Shown: piece by piece, positions 1-6,245 of the stretch
Numbering within the stretch: the stretch's first letter is position 1
Layout: each line of letters starts with the position of its first letter
DNA from: CAZYMF01 sp964648215
GTDB taxonomy: Bacteria; Desulfobacterota; Binatia; HRBIN30; JACQVA1
Assembly: GCA_964648215.1 (NCBI GenBank)
Contig: CAZYMF010000069.1
Location: 1 to 21,521, forward strand
DNA length: 21,521 nt
Direction of reading: 5' to 3'
Translations under genes and position numbers: made by a program
Notes under the pieces: model-generated
What the model saw: only the letters and a program-made list of their open reading frames with translations
What the model was told of the DNA's origin: nothing
Database searches by the model: none

Positions 1-1
1 G

Positions 2-151
2 GCCTGCAAGCTCTGCCAGTTCATGAAGATGATCACTCTCGAGGGCACGCTGCGCGCGCTCGAGCGCATGGAGCACGAGATCGTGCTCGACGAGGAGGTG
101 CGCGCCGGCGCCGAACGGTCGCTGCGGCGGATGCTGGAGCTGAGCCAGTGA
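2..151 (+). CDS. nadA: quinolinate synthase NadA, C-terminal fragment
   Basis: Only the last 49 codons are in the window; the 5' part lies upstream. NadA condenses iminoaspartate with dihydroxyacetone phosphate to quinolinate, the precursor of NAD, using a [4Fe-4S] cluster. The visible peptide starts ACKLCQFMKMITLEG and ends in RRMLELSQ. This matches the conserved NadA tail, in which a cysteine followed by x-x-Met and a Thr-Leu helix start is the third cluster ligand (here probably the second Cys, residue 5 of the fragment). The tail ERMEHEIVLDEEVRAGAERSL also fits the family. The next gene on the same strand is the NAD regulator nrtR, which independently supports the call. The TGA stop is the first element of a repeat island. 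Identification rests on family memory of a short stretch, so confidence is good but not complete. Confidence 0.85.
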   Translation, partial: ACKLCQFMKMITLEGTLRALERMEHEIVLDEEVRAGAERSLRRMLELSQ

Positions 152-270
152 GTCAGTGAATCAGTGAGTCACTGGAGTCACTGATTCACTGAATCATTGC
201 CCTCCTCCCCTCCGCCAATGACTCAGTGATTCACTGATTCTCACTGATTCTCACTGATTCAGTGATTCAG
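145..270. repeat. short-unit repeat island with inverted halves (nadA-nrtR gap)
   Basis: The whole nadA-nrtR gap is built from variants of an 8-10 base unit, TCACTGATT or its complement AATCAGTGA. A left block (about 145-199) and a right block (216-270) flank a pyrimidine-rich 16-base spacer (200-215). The blocks are imperfect inverted repeats of each other: CATTG at 195-199 pairs with CAATG at 216-220 and pairing continues with mismatches for roughly 45 bases. The right block also holds tandem copies of TCACTGATTC. The nadA stop codon is part of the first unit. Base composition is far more AT-rich than the flanking genes. Confidence 0.9.
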
Positions 271-284
271 TTCCGGCCGATCCG

Positions 285-941
285 ATGAAAACAGTCTTCC
301 CGCGGGTCGCGGTCGACGTGGTGATCTTCACCATCGACGCCGGCGTGCTCAAGGCGCTGCTGGTCGAGCTCAAGGAGGGGCCATTCGCGGGCCAGTGGGC
401 ATTCCCCGGAGGGCTGGTCGGCGTCGGCGAGGGCTTGGAGGAGGCGGCCCGGCGCGAGCTCTTCGAGAAGACCGGCCTGCGCGACCTCTATCTGGAGCAG
501 CTCTACACCTTCGGCGATCCGGGCCGGGACCCGCACGCGCACGTGGTGTCGGTGGCCTACTTCGCCCTGCTGCCGCACAAGGGGCACGGGACTGCCGCGC
601 ATCCCAAGTACGCGCGGCTGGAATGGCGCGCCGTCGCCGATCTGCCCTCGCTCGCCTACGATCACAACACCGTGGCCCGCTATGCCCTCGAGCGGCTGCG
701 AGCCAAGCTCGCCTACACCAACATCGTGTACAGTCTACTGCCGGGGGAATTCACCCTCGGCGAGCTACAGGAGATCTACGAGCTCATCCTCGGCCAGCGC
801 CTCGACCGGCGCAACTTTCGCAAGAAACTGCTCGGCACCGGTCTGTTGAAGGCCCTGCCCAGGCTGCGGCGCGGCGCCCATCGCCCGGCCACTCTCTACG
901 CCTTCACGCAGCGACGCCCGATGAACGTGGCCATCTTGTAG
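285..941 (+). CDS. nrtR: NrtR-type Nudix transcriptional regulator of NAD metabolism
   Basis: A 218-residue protein with an N-terminal Nudix domain (about 5-140) and a C-terminal winged-helix domain (about 150-215), the NrtR architecture. NrtR proteins repress NAD biosynthesis or salvage genes and release DNA on binding ADP-ribose or related ligands. The Nudix box runs G43 to L65. It keeps G43, E49, R57, E58, E61 and G64 but has Lys62 where a hydrolase has the second Glu of the EE pair. The helix-turn-helix end shows DRRNFRKKLLGTGLL followed by RPATLYAF, typical of the NrtR wing. The gene follows nadA, a likely target. No strong Shine-Dalgarno precedes the ATG; the start is chosen because the protein begins at the usual family position right after the repeat island. 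Loss of a catalytic glutamate suggests a sensor without hydrolase activity, which is known for some NrtR proteins. Confidence 0.88.
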   Translation: MKTVFPRVAVDVVIFTIDAGVLKALLVELKEGPFAGQWAFPGGLVGVGEGLEEAARRELFEKTGLRDLYLEQLYTFGDPGRDPHAHVVSVAYFALLPHKGHGTAAHPKYARLEWRAVADLPSLAYDHNTVARYALERLRAKLAYTNIVYSLLPGEFTLGELQEIYELILGQRLDRRNFRKKLLGTGLLKALPRLRRGAHRPATLYAFTQRRPMNVAIL

Positions 942-1218
942 TCTTGGCCGTGCCCCGTCGCGAGCGTGGATTCATCCACCTTCGTCGAGTGCCCGTACCT
1001 TGCCTTGAACCTACGAATCCGGTGACGTGCTCACTTTCCCTATGGACGTGCAGGCACCGTCTGTGACCGCTACCTGACGGCGATGGTGCTCCACCTCGGC
1101 CTGGCATGGCTGTGGGCCGCCTTGATCGGCGACTACGTCGCTCGTGCGGCGCTCGAGGCAGGGCGTTTCCGCAGCGGCACCTGGAAGACGATTGCCGTGG
1201 TGAACCCCGTCGAGCGGC
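942..1218. other. intergenic gap between convergent genes, no convincing gene
   Basis: This 277-base stretch separates nrtR from the convergent LolA-like gene. An open frame from 1083 could encode a hydrophobic start (MVLHLGLAWLWAALIGDYVA), but it has no good ribosome binding site and runs 122 bases antisense into the LolA-like gene. I see no clear terminator, repeat or RNA gene. It may hold a decayed coding remnant. Confidence 0.4.
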
Positions 1219-1968
1219 TCACTTCTTCTTCCCCGGCAGCTCCGAGGCCCGCGCCAGGAACGCCGGATCGAAGAGCTCGGGGGGAAAGGTGGGGCTCTGG
1301 CTCCACTTCAACTTCAGCGTGCTCACCGTGCGCAGCTTGAAGTCCTCCATGCTGATGGTCGTGGGCAGCCACCGGCGTCCGACCAGGGCATAGTCCTCGT
1401 CGCGCTGCATCTTGACCAGATTGTTCACGGTGTCGCGATAGTACAGGACCTTGAGCGGCACCTTGCGCTGCTTGTCGATGGTCATCACCAGCAGGACGTA
1501 CTGCGAGTGCTTGGGAACCAGGGACACGGTCATCCGCTGCGGGTTGTCGTCACTGATGCGTGCGTCACGGAAATCCGCCACACGGAACGACTCCAGATCT
1601 TCGCGCGCGAACTCGCTGCTCACCAGCGCCGCGTCGGGCGGGAAAGAGCTGGGTTGCGTGGCGCCGGCGTCGAGCCGGAAGGCCTTGGCCCCGTCGCCGA
1701 GGATCAAGGCCTTGCCGCCGCCGTCGCCGAGCTCGAGATAGAGATCGTTGCCGTTGGCGCCGGGGCGATAGAGCAGGGCGAGCGGGTAGTGGTGGGTCTC
1801 GTCGGGCGAGGCGACGGTCAGCTCGCCGTCGGCTCGCAAGGGGCTGCTGACGCGGGCTTGCGCTTCCACGCCTTGCAGCAGCGACTTCAGCTCGTCGCCA
1901 CTGCCGGCGACCGCGGGTGAGGCGACCAGCGCCAGCGTGGCGACGGCCGCAAGCGTCCAGCTCGGCAT
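1219..1968 (-). CDS. LolA-like periplasmic protein (outer-membrane lipoprotein-sorting family)
   Basis: A 249-residue exported protein. The start chosen is the ATG at 1968, preceded by AGGAG seven bases upstream; longer in-frame starts lack such a site. Residues 1-21 form a signal peptide (MPSWTLAAVATLALVASPAVA, likely cleaved near Ala21). The mature part has the alternating beta-strand pattern of LolA-like proteins. The stretch with VLLVMTIDKQRKVPLKVLYY, then YALVGRRWLPTTISMEDFK and RTVSTLKL, matches the uncharacterised 'outer membrane lipoprotein-sorting protein' family. These have an incomplete beta-barrel that can hold a lipid or acyl chain; the true substrate is unknown. It is divergent from the diheme cytochrome gene with a 97-base gap. 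It lacks a LolB partner nearby, so true LolA function should not be assumed. Confidence 0.7.
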   Translation of the reverse strand: MPSWTLAAVATLALVASPAVAGSGDELKSLLQGVEAQARVSSPLRADGELTVASPDETHHYPLALLYRPGANGNDLYLELGDGGGKALILGDGAKAFRLDAGATQPSSFPPDAALVSSEFAREDLESFRVADFRDARISDDNPQRMTVSLVPKHSQYVLLVMTIDKQRKVPLKVLYYRDTVNNLVKMQRDEDYALVGRRWLPTTISMEDFKLRTVSTLKLKWSQSPTFPPELFDPAFLARASELPGKKK

Positions 1969-1999
1969 CGGCGTTCTCCTCTTCGGCATCGCTGGGAAA

Positions 2000-2030
2000 C
2001 ATCTACGCCTGTGCTCCGTTGCGTTGTCAA
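2000..2030 (-). promoter_or_regulatory. possible sigma-70 promoter of the LolA-like gene
   Basis: On the minus strand a perfect TTGACA (forward 2025-2030) lies 19 bases before TAGATG (forward 2000-2005), within the divergent gap ahead of the start at 1968. The -35 match is exact, but the -10 is poor and the spacing long, so this is tentative. Confidence 0.3.
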
Positions 2031-2065
2031 GCCGCGTCGGGTTTATTCGCAGTGCGGAGGCTCGC

Positions 2066-2875
2066 ATGAGAAGGCATTTCAGCTGGGGCCGACTGTTGGC
2101 TCTGGCCCTGATCCTGGAGAATGGCTACCTTTTGTATCCGGCCGCACGAGATTTCGTGCTCAGTACCGAGGAGAGCCCGGCGGCGCGCGGCGAGCGCGTC
2201 GCCACGCGGCTCGGGTGCTTCAGTTGCCACGGCCCCGGCGGTCGCGGTCAGGTGCCCAACCTGGGCAGCAAATTCGACACGGTACCGGGTTTCCGCGAGC
2301 AGACGCTGATGATGTTCGTGAAGAACGACGAGGAGCTGCGCGAGTACATCCTGGACGGGGCTCCCCGGCGGCGCGAGAAGAGCGCCAGCTATCGGGAGGC
2401 GATGGCCGCCCAGGCGATCCGGATGCCGGCGTTCCGCGGCTGGGTCGGCGAGGCGGACGTCGACGCCCTGGTGGCCTATCTGCGGCTGGTCTCGGGATTG
2501 ATCGGGCCGACCGAGGAGCAAGTCCGGCACGGCGCGGGGCTGGTGGCCAAGCTCGGCTGCTTCGGCTGTCACGGCGAGATGGGCATGGGCGGCCACCCCA
2601 ACCCCGGCTCGCTCAAGGGCTACATCCCCGGCTTTCTCGGCGACGACTTCCACGAGCTGGTGCGCAGCGACGACGAGCTGATGACCTGGCTGCGCGAGGG
2701 CGCCCTGCCGCGCATCTCCGAGAACGTTCTCGGGCGGTACTTCTTCCACCGGCAGCGAATTCGCATGCCCGCCTACAAGCAGTTCGTCTCTGACGAGGAC
2801 CTGCAGGCGGTGGCGGCGTACGTGCGCTGGCTGTCGCGGGGGAGCTGGCGCTCGCAGCCGCTGGAAAGTCGATAG
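2066..2875 (+). CDS. membrane-anchored diheme c-type cytochrome
   Basis: A 269-residue protein; the start at 2066 follows GGAGG five bases upstream. Residues 9-26 (RLLALALILENGYLLYPA) are a short hydrophobic export or anchor segment. Two class I cytochrome c domains follow in tandem. Domain 1 has the heme motif CFSCH at 51-55 and a distal Met120 in IRMPAF. Domain 2 has CFGCH at 165-169 and Met234 in IRMPAY. Each domain ends in a DVDALVAYLR or EDLQAVAAYVRW helix, the usual C-terminal helix that closes a monoheme fold. The protein probably carries electrons in the periplasm. No oxidase, dehydrogenase or maturation gene is adjacent, so its partner is unknown. The repeated layout suggests internal duplication. 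The TAG stop lies inside a repeat island. Confidence 0.85.
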   Translation: MRRHFSWGRLLALALILENGYLLYPAARDFVLSTEESPAARGERVATRLGCFSCHGPGGRGQVPNLGSKFDTVPGFREQTLMMFVKNDEELREYILDGAPRRREKSASYREAMAAQAIRMPAFRGWVGEADVDALVAYLRLVSGLIGPTEEQVRHGAGLVAKLGCFGCHGEMGMGGHPNPGSLKGYIPGFLGDDFHELVRSDDELMTWLREGALPRISENVLGRYFFHRQRIRMPAYKQFVSDEDLQAVAAYVRWLSRGSWRSQPLESR

Positions 2876-2959
2876 TCAACAGTTGATAGTCGATAGTCGA
2901 GTCGGCCGCCGGAAGGCGATGAGCAACCACTTCCTCCCATCGACTATCAAGTCTCGACT
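2867..2959. repeat. second short-unit repeat island with inverted halves
   Basis: Units related to GATAGTCGA occur in tandem at 2867-2903 and inverted at 2939-2959. TTGATAGTCGAT (2883-2894) and ATCGACTATCAA (2939-2950) are a perfect 12-base inverted pair separated by 44 bases. A smaller palindrome TCAACAGTTGA lies at 2876-2886. The stop codon of the cytochrome gene (TAG, 2873-2875) is part of the first unit. The island fills most of the gap to the convergent CDF gene and could act as a bidirectional terminator-like hairpin, though it lacks T-runs. Confidence 0.88.
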
Positions 2960-2977
2960 TCATTCCTTCCCCCCTGG

Positions 2978-3868
2978 CTAGGTGCACGGACCGCAGTGGT
3001 CGAGCTGCTCGGGCTCGATCTGGATGGTGGTGTGTCGGATGTGAAAACGCTCGTCGAGCAGCTGATTCATCGACTGCAGTAGCTCGCGCGGCGCCGGCTG
3101 CTCGTGGGCGACCACGTGGCAGGAGAGCGAAACCCTGCCGCTGGCGATGGTCCAGACATGGAGATCGTGCACGGCCAGGACGCCGCGGATGCCGGCCAGC
3201 GAGTGGCGCACCTCGTCGACATCGATGTGCCCCGGCGCTCCTTCCAGCAGCACCGCCACCGCCTCGCGGAGCAGGTGCCAGGAAGAGTACAGCACCAGGG
3301 CGCCGATGATGACCGAGGCGACCGGGTCGGCCCAGTTCCAGTCAAAGGCCCAGATGAGCACCCCGGCGGCGATGGCGCCGACGCTGCCGAGCAGATCGCC
3401 GAGCACGTGCAGCCAGGCGCCGCGAACGTTGAGGTTGCCCGATTTGCCGGCGTCGAGGATCCACAGGCCGATCACGTTGACGAGCAACCCACCGCTGGCA
3501 ATGATCATCATCAAGCCGCCGCGCACCTCGGGCGGCGCCCCGAATCGCTCGTAGGCCTCCGCGAAGATCAGCGCCGAGATCGCCACCAGCGTCGCGCCGT
3601 TGGCCAGCGCCGCGAGAATCTCGGCGCGATAGTAGCCATACGTGCGGGTTGCGCTCGGCGGACGCTGGGCGATCCGGACGGCGAACAGGCTGAGGCCGAG
3701 CGCTCCGGCGTCGGAGAGCATGTGGCCGGCGTCGGCCAACAGGGCGAGGGAGTTGGTCAGCCAGCCGCCGATGACCTCGGCGACCATGTAGGCGGCGACG
3801 AGTACGAGGACGGCGCGCAGACGCCGCTTGTTCTCGTCGCCGTCGACTTGCTGGTGGTGTGAGCTCAC
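2978..3868 (-). CDS. cation diffusion facilitator (CzcD/ZitB-type) metal exporter
   Basis: A 296-residue inner-membrane protein of the CDF family, which exports Zn2+, Co2+ or Cd2+ in exchange for protons. Six transmembrane helices span about 17-205. The family's metal site is visible: Asp46, His49-x3-Asp53 in helix 2 (LLADAGHMLSD) and His154-x3-Asp158 in helix 5 (HVLGDLLGS). The conserved Asp-Pro pair is at 181-182. The cytoplasmic ferredoxin-like domain (about 210-290) has the VHDLHVW motif (His234, His237) and His275/His279, and ends in a small HCGPCT tail that may bind metal. The start is GTG at 3868; a GGAG lies close upstream. The gene lies 45 bases downstream of arsR on the same strand and is probably co-transcribed with it and repressed by its product. 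Confidence 0.9.
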   Translation of the reverse strand: MSSHHQQVDGDENKRRLRAVLVLVAAYMVAEVIGGWLTNSLALLADAGHMLSDAGALGLSLFAVRIAQRPPSATRTYGYYRAEILAALANGATLVAISALIFAEAYERFGAPPEVRGGLMMIIASGGLLVNVIGLWILDAGKSGNLNVRGAWLHVLGDLLGSVGAIAAGVLIWAFDWNWADPVASVIIGALVLYSSWHLLREAVAVLLEGAPGHIDVDEVRHSLAGIRGVLAVHDLHVWTIASGRVSLSCHVVAHEQPAPRELLQSMNQLLDERFHIRHTTIQIEPEQLDHCGPCT

Positions 3869-3913
3869 TGCTCCATCCGTTCGGGGCGCGCGGTGCCGGA
3901 CCTTCCCGTCGCG

Positions 3914-4381
3914 CTAGCGGCCGCGCGCCCCCGCCCGCCCCCCTCGTTTGCCCCGCGCGTCGCGGCCGGGGCTCGCGGGCGTGTTGCCCGGGCCGGGATG
4001 GAGGTCGCCATGGCGCATGTGCTCGTAGGAGACGTCGAGCAGGACCCGGACGTGCGCGTCCGCCAGGCTGTAGTAGATCATGCGGCCGTCGCGCCGGGCA
4101 CGCACCACCCCGGAGGTGCGCAGCAGGCGCAGGGCATGGGAAACCGAGGTCTCGGGCGCGTCGACGGTGGCGGCCAGGTCGCACACGCACAGCTCGCCCG
4201 CCTCGAGCAGCGCGTACAGAATGCGCGCCCGCGTGGGATCACCGAGGAGGCGGAACAGAGCGGCGAGGTGGGCCGCTTCGTCCAGCGCCAGCAGACGACT
4301 GCGCGTCGCCGCCACGCGCCGGTGGTCGATCGTCTTCGAGGCGCAGCCGTCGAGTCCGATCACGTTTTCGCGAGAGGTCAT
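3914..4381 (-). CDS. ArsR/SmtB-family metal-sensing repressor (CzrA/CadC-like)
   Basis: A 155-residue winged-helix repressor; dissociation from DNA on metal binding would induce the downstream exporter. The ArsR core (about 35-125) has LLGDPTRARILYALL, then ELCVCDLA and the recognition helix ETSVSHALRLLRTSGVV. Two known kinds of metal site are visible. The alpha5 site Asp108, His110, His121, His124 has exactly the spacing of the CzrA zinc/cobalt ligands (84, 86, 97, 100). A CadC/ArsR-like thiol site is also possible with Cys65, Cys67 and N-terminal Cys13. The tail (126-155) is rich in Gly and Arg and looks disordered. The ATG at 4381 has no Shine-Dalgarno; the only clear -10 lies seven bases upstream, so the mRNA may be leaderless. 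An in-frame ATG further upstream (MYSDM) lies inside the operator and is less likely. Confidence 0.88.
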   Translation of the reverse strand: MTSRENVIGLDGCASKTIDHRRVAATRSRLLALDEAAHLAALFRLLGDPTRARILYALLEAGELCVCDLAATVDAPETSVSHALRLLRTSGVVRARRDGRMIYYSLADAHVRVLLDVSYEHMRHGDLHPGPGNTPASPGRDARGKRGGRAGARGR

Positions 4382-4403
4382 ATCTGAATACATATACAGA
4401 TAT
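4380..4403 (-). promoter_or_regulatory. ArsR/SmtB-type operator
   Basis: Two 11-base half-sites, ATATCTGAATA (4380-4390) and TATACAGATAT (4393-4403), are inverted repeats with one mismatch and a 2-base centre. This is the imperfect 12-2-12 palindrome layout of SmtB/CzrA operators, including the TGAA-like half. It is strikingly AT-rich in a GC-rich region. It covers the predicted -10 element and touches the arsR start codon, as expected for autorepression. Confidence 0.8.
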
Positions 4404-4417
4404 CGAGTACCGGTCAA
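4389..4417 (-). promoter_or_regulatory. arsR-CDF promoter (sigma-70 type)
   Basis: Minus-strand TTGACC (forward 4412-4417) and TATGTA (forward 4389-4394) are separated by 17 bases, the ideal spacing. The -10 lies inside the operator. Seven bases separate the -10 from the ATG at 4381, so the transcription start would fall at or next to the A of the start codon. An alternative -10, TATATG with 15-base spacing, overlaps it. Confidence 0.65.
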
Positions 4418-4444
4418 CCGGGCGGCGAGGGAGGGGAAGAACGC

Positions 4445-4484
4445 GGCGGCAGGTGTTCGTGGTGCGCTCCCCTGCCGCCTTTTT
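4445..4484 (+). terminator. intrinsic terminator-like hairpin upstream of the nitrogen operon
   Basis: GGCGGCAGG (4445-4453) pairs perfectly with CCTGCCGCC (4471-4479), followed by TTTTT (4480-4484), read on the plus strand. The 17-base loop is long. No plus-strand gene lies directly upstream, because arsR is divergent; it may block read-through toward the sigma-54-controlled operon. An alternative hairpin GCCGCC (4474-4479) with GGCGGC (4486-4491) shares its 3' arm. Confidence 0.55.
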
Positions 4485-4570
4485 CGGCGGCGCCCAATTT
4501 GTGGGCAGCCACTCGGTCGCAGGCCCGGTACCGAGGCCGATGATGTTGTGGACTGGTTCGCTGGCACGCT

Positions 4571-4586
4571 TGGCACCCGCGTTGCT
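4571..4586 (+). promoter_or_regulatory. sigma-54 (-24/-12) promoter of the porin-glnK-amtB operon
   Basis: TGGCACCCGCGTTGCT matches the RpoN consensus TGGCAC-N5-TTGCW at every fixed base and with correct spacing. Transcription would start near 4597, about 60 bases ahead of the porin start. Genes downstream are PII and Amt, classic targets of NtrC with sigma-54 under nitrogen limitation. I could not find a full NtrC palindrome upstream, only a possible half-site near 4460-4466. Confidence 0.85.
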
Positions 4587-4655
4587 CAAGCTCGAAACGC
4601 TGCCACACAGGGCAGACATCGCACGCAAGTGCCAACCAACCAGAGGAGGGGAAAG

Positions 4656-5852
4656 ATGAGACCACGATTCAAGCTGGGACTGACGGTAGCGGCGGCCGCC
4701 GCGTTCCTGATGGGGGCGACGGCGGCCAAGGCCGAGACCCAGACGCTGCAGCAGCGGGTCGCGGATCTGGAGAAACAGGTCAAGGACCAGAAGATGAGCA
4801 TCGCCGGCAGCCTGGGCCTGGACGTTCACGGGATGATCGCCACCGACTATCTCTACAACTTCAACAGCCCGGACTCGCACACCAACCAGTTCCGCGTCTT
4901 CGACACCGACGCCAACAGCTTCACGCTGAACGACGCCTACCTCTATGTCGCCCGGCAGAAGGAAGACGAGGCCCTCGGTTTCGTCATGGACTTCGACTTC
5001 GGCAAGGTCGCCGAAGGGCTCGGTGCCGGGACCTACTGGGGCAGCGCAACGGAGAGCAGCAACTCGTTCGAGCTGCGCGATGCTTATCTCACCTACAAGC
5101 TGCCCTGGGCCGGGATCAGCCTCAAGGCCGGTAAGTTCGTTACCTTGCTCGGCTACGAGGTGCTCAAGACCTACGATTCCTTCAACCCCAACATGTCGCG
5201 CTCGATACTGTTCGGCTATGCGATCCCGTTCACCCACACAGGCCTTCTCTTCAACGTGCCGCTCGGCGACATGTTCGCGCTCGACATCGGTGTGGTGAAC
5301 GGCTGGGACAACGTCGCCGACAACAACGACGGCAAGAGCGTGACGGCGGGCCTCTCCATCACCCCGAGCGACATGGTCAGCATGTACGTGGCCGGGATCT
5401 ATGGCCCTGAGATGACCGACAACGGTCATTCGAAGCGCGGCGTGGTGACGGTCGTCACCACGGTGAACGCGACCAAGGATCTCACCTTCGTGGTCGACGC
5501 CGACTACGGCAACGAGACCGACGCCGCCGGGCCCGCCCTGACCAAGAGCGCCGACTGGTACGGCGTGGCGGGCTACGCCGTCTACCAGGTGACCGACAAG
5601 CTGTCGCTCAACCTGCGTGCGGAAGTGTTCGACGACCCCGACGGCGTTCGCACCGGCTTTCAGGAGCCGGGATACGGCCCGGGCGTGACCGCCTTCGAGT
5701 TTACGCCCACCGTCGCCTACCAGATCATGGACGGCCTGCTGTGGCGGGCGGAGTACCGCCACGACGAGACCGACAAGCGCTACTTCGAGAAGGGCGACCA
5801 CATGATCCGGGGGCAGGACACCATCGCGACCGAGCTGATCTACGCCTTCTAG
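4656..5852 (+). CDS. BBP2-type outer-membrane beta-barrel porin
   Basis: A 398-residue outer-membrane protein. The ATG at 4656 follows GAGGAGGGG closely upstream. Residues 1-27 are a signal peptide (hydrophobic stretch LGLTVAAAAAFLMGATAAKA). Residues 28-50 (QTLQQRVADLEKQVKDQK) form a short coiled coil, as in many anchored porins. The rest is amphipathic strands with the turn patterns DTDANSFTLNDAYLYVARQ and SFELRDAYLTYKLPWAGISLKAGKF typical of the putative beta-barrel porin-2 (OmpL-like) family. It ends in IYAF, a C-terminal Phe suited to barrel assembly. It is the first gene of the sigma-54 operon, 25 bases before glnK. It may pass ammonium or small nitrogen compounds across the outer membrane; that is inferred from context only. 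Confidence 0.8.
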   Translation: MRPRFKLGLTVAAAAAFLMGATAAKAETQTLQQRVADLEKQVKDQKMSIAGSLGLDVHGMIATDYLYNFNSPDSHTNQFRVFDTDANSFTLNDAYLYVARQKEDEALGFVMDFDFGKVAEGLGAGTYWGSATESSNSFELRDAYLTYKLPWAGISLKAGKFVTLLGYEVLKTYDSFNPNMSRSILFGYAIPFTHTGLLFNVPLGDMFALDIGVVNGWDNVADNNDGKSVTAGLSITPSDMVSMYVAGIYGPEMTDNGHSKRGVVTVVTTVNATKDLTFVVDADYGNETDAAGPALTKSADWYGVAGYAVYQVTDKLSLNLRAEVFDDPDGVRTGFQEPGYGPGVTAFEFTPTVAYQIMDGLLWRAEYRHDETDKRYFEKGDHMIRGQDTIATELIYAF

Positions 5853-5877
5853 GCGAACCCGAAACCGGGGGGATGAA

Positions 5878-6216
5878 ATGAAGAAGATCGAAGCGATCAT
5901 CAAACCGTTCAAGCTCGACGAGGTGAAGGAAGCGCTCGCCCGCGAGGGCGTGCAGGGCATGACCGTCTCGGAGGTGAAGGGGTTCGGCCGACAGAAGGGC
6001 CACACCGAGCTCTACCGAGGCGCCGAGTACGTGGTCGACTTCCTACCCAAGATCAAGATCGAGGTGCTTCTGTCCGATGAGAAGGCCGTTGCGGCGGCGG
6101 CAATCATCGAAAGCGCCGCCAAGACCGGCCATATCGGTGACGGCAAGATCTTCGTTCTGCCGGTCGATGAAGTTGTCCGCATTCGCACCGGCGAACGCGG
6201 CGCGGAAGCCGTTTGA
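5878..6216 (+). CDS. glnK: nitrogen regulatory protein P-II (GlnK/GlnB)
   Basis: A full-length 112-residue PII protein beginning MKKIEAIIKPFKLDEVKEAL. PII trimers sense ATP/ADP and 2-oxoglutarate and plug or release AmtB. The T-loop holds GHTELYRGAEYVVDF with Tyr51, the uridylylation site, and Tyr46. The B-loop signature KTGHIGDGKIFVLPV and the C-terminal VVRIRTGERG are intact, so nucleotide binding should be normal. A G-rich ribosome site (GGGGGGA) lies just ahead of the ATG. The gene is 25 bases after the porin and 29 bases before amtB, all in one operon. glnK is preferred to glnB because of the amtB linkage. Confidence 0.96.
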   Translation: MKKIEAIIKPFKLDEVKEALAREGVQGMTVSEVKGFGRQKGHTELYRGAEYVVDFLPKIKIEVLLSDEKAVAAAAIIESAAKTGHIGDGKIFVLPVDEVVRIRTGERGAEAV

Positions 6217-6245
6217 ACACAAAATCACTCGATGGAGATATGACG

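Noticed and set aside
145..270. CRISPR-like array
   Set aside because: Units are only 8-10 bases, variable and inverted, with no unique spacers of constant length and no cas genes.
1083..1340. Small hydrophobic plus-strand frame after nrtR
   Set aside because: It has no good ribosome site and its 3' half is antisense to the LolA-like gene.
4450..4470. NtrC binding site upstream of the sigma-54 promoter
   Set aside because: Only one half (GTGGTGC) is present; the required inverted half at the right spacing is missing.
4239..6005. Long minus-strand open frame (588 codons)
   Set aside because: It is antisense to the porin and PII genes and has no domain pattern.
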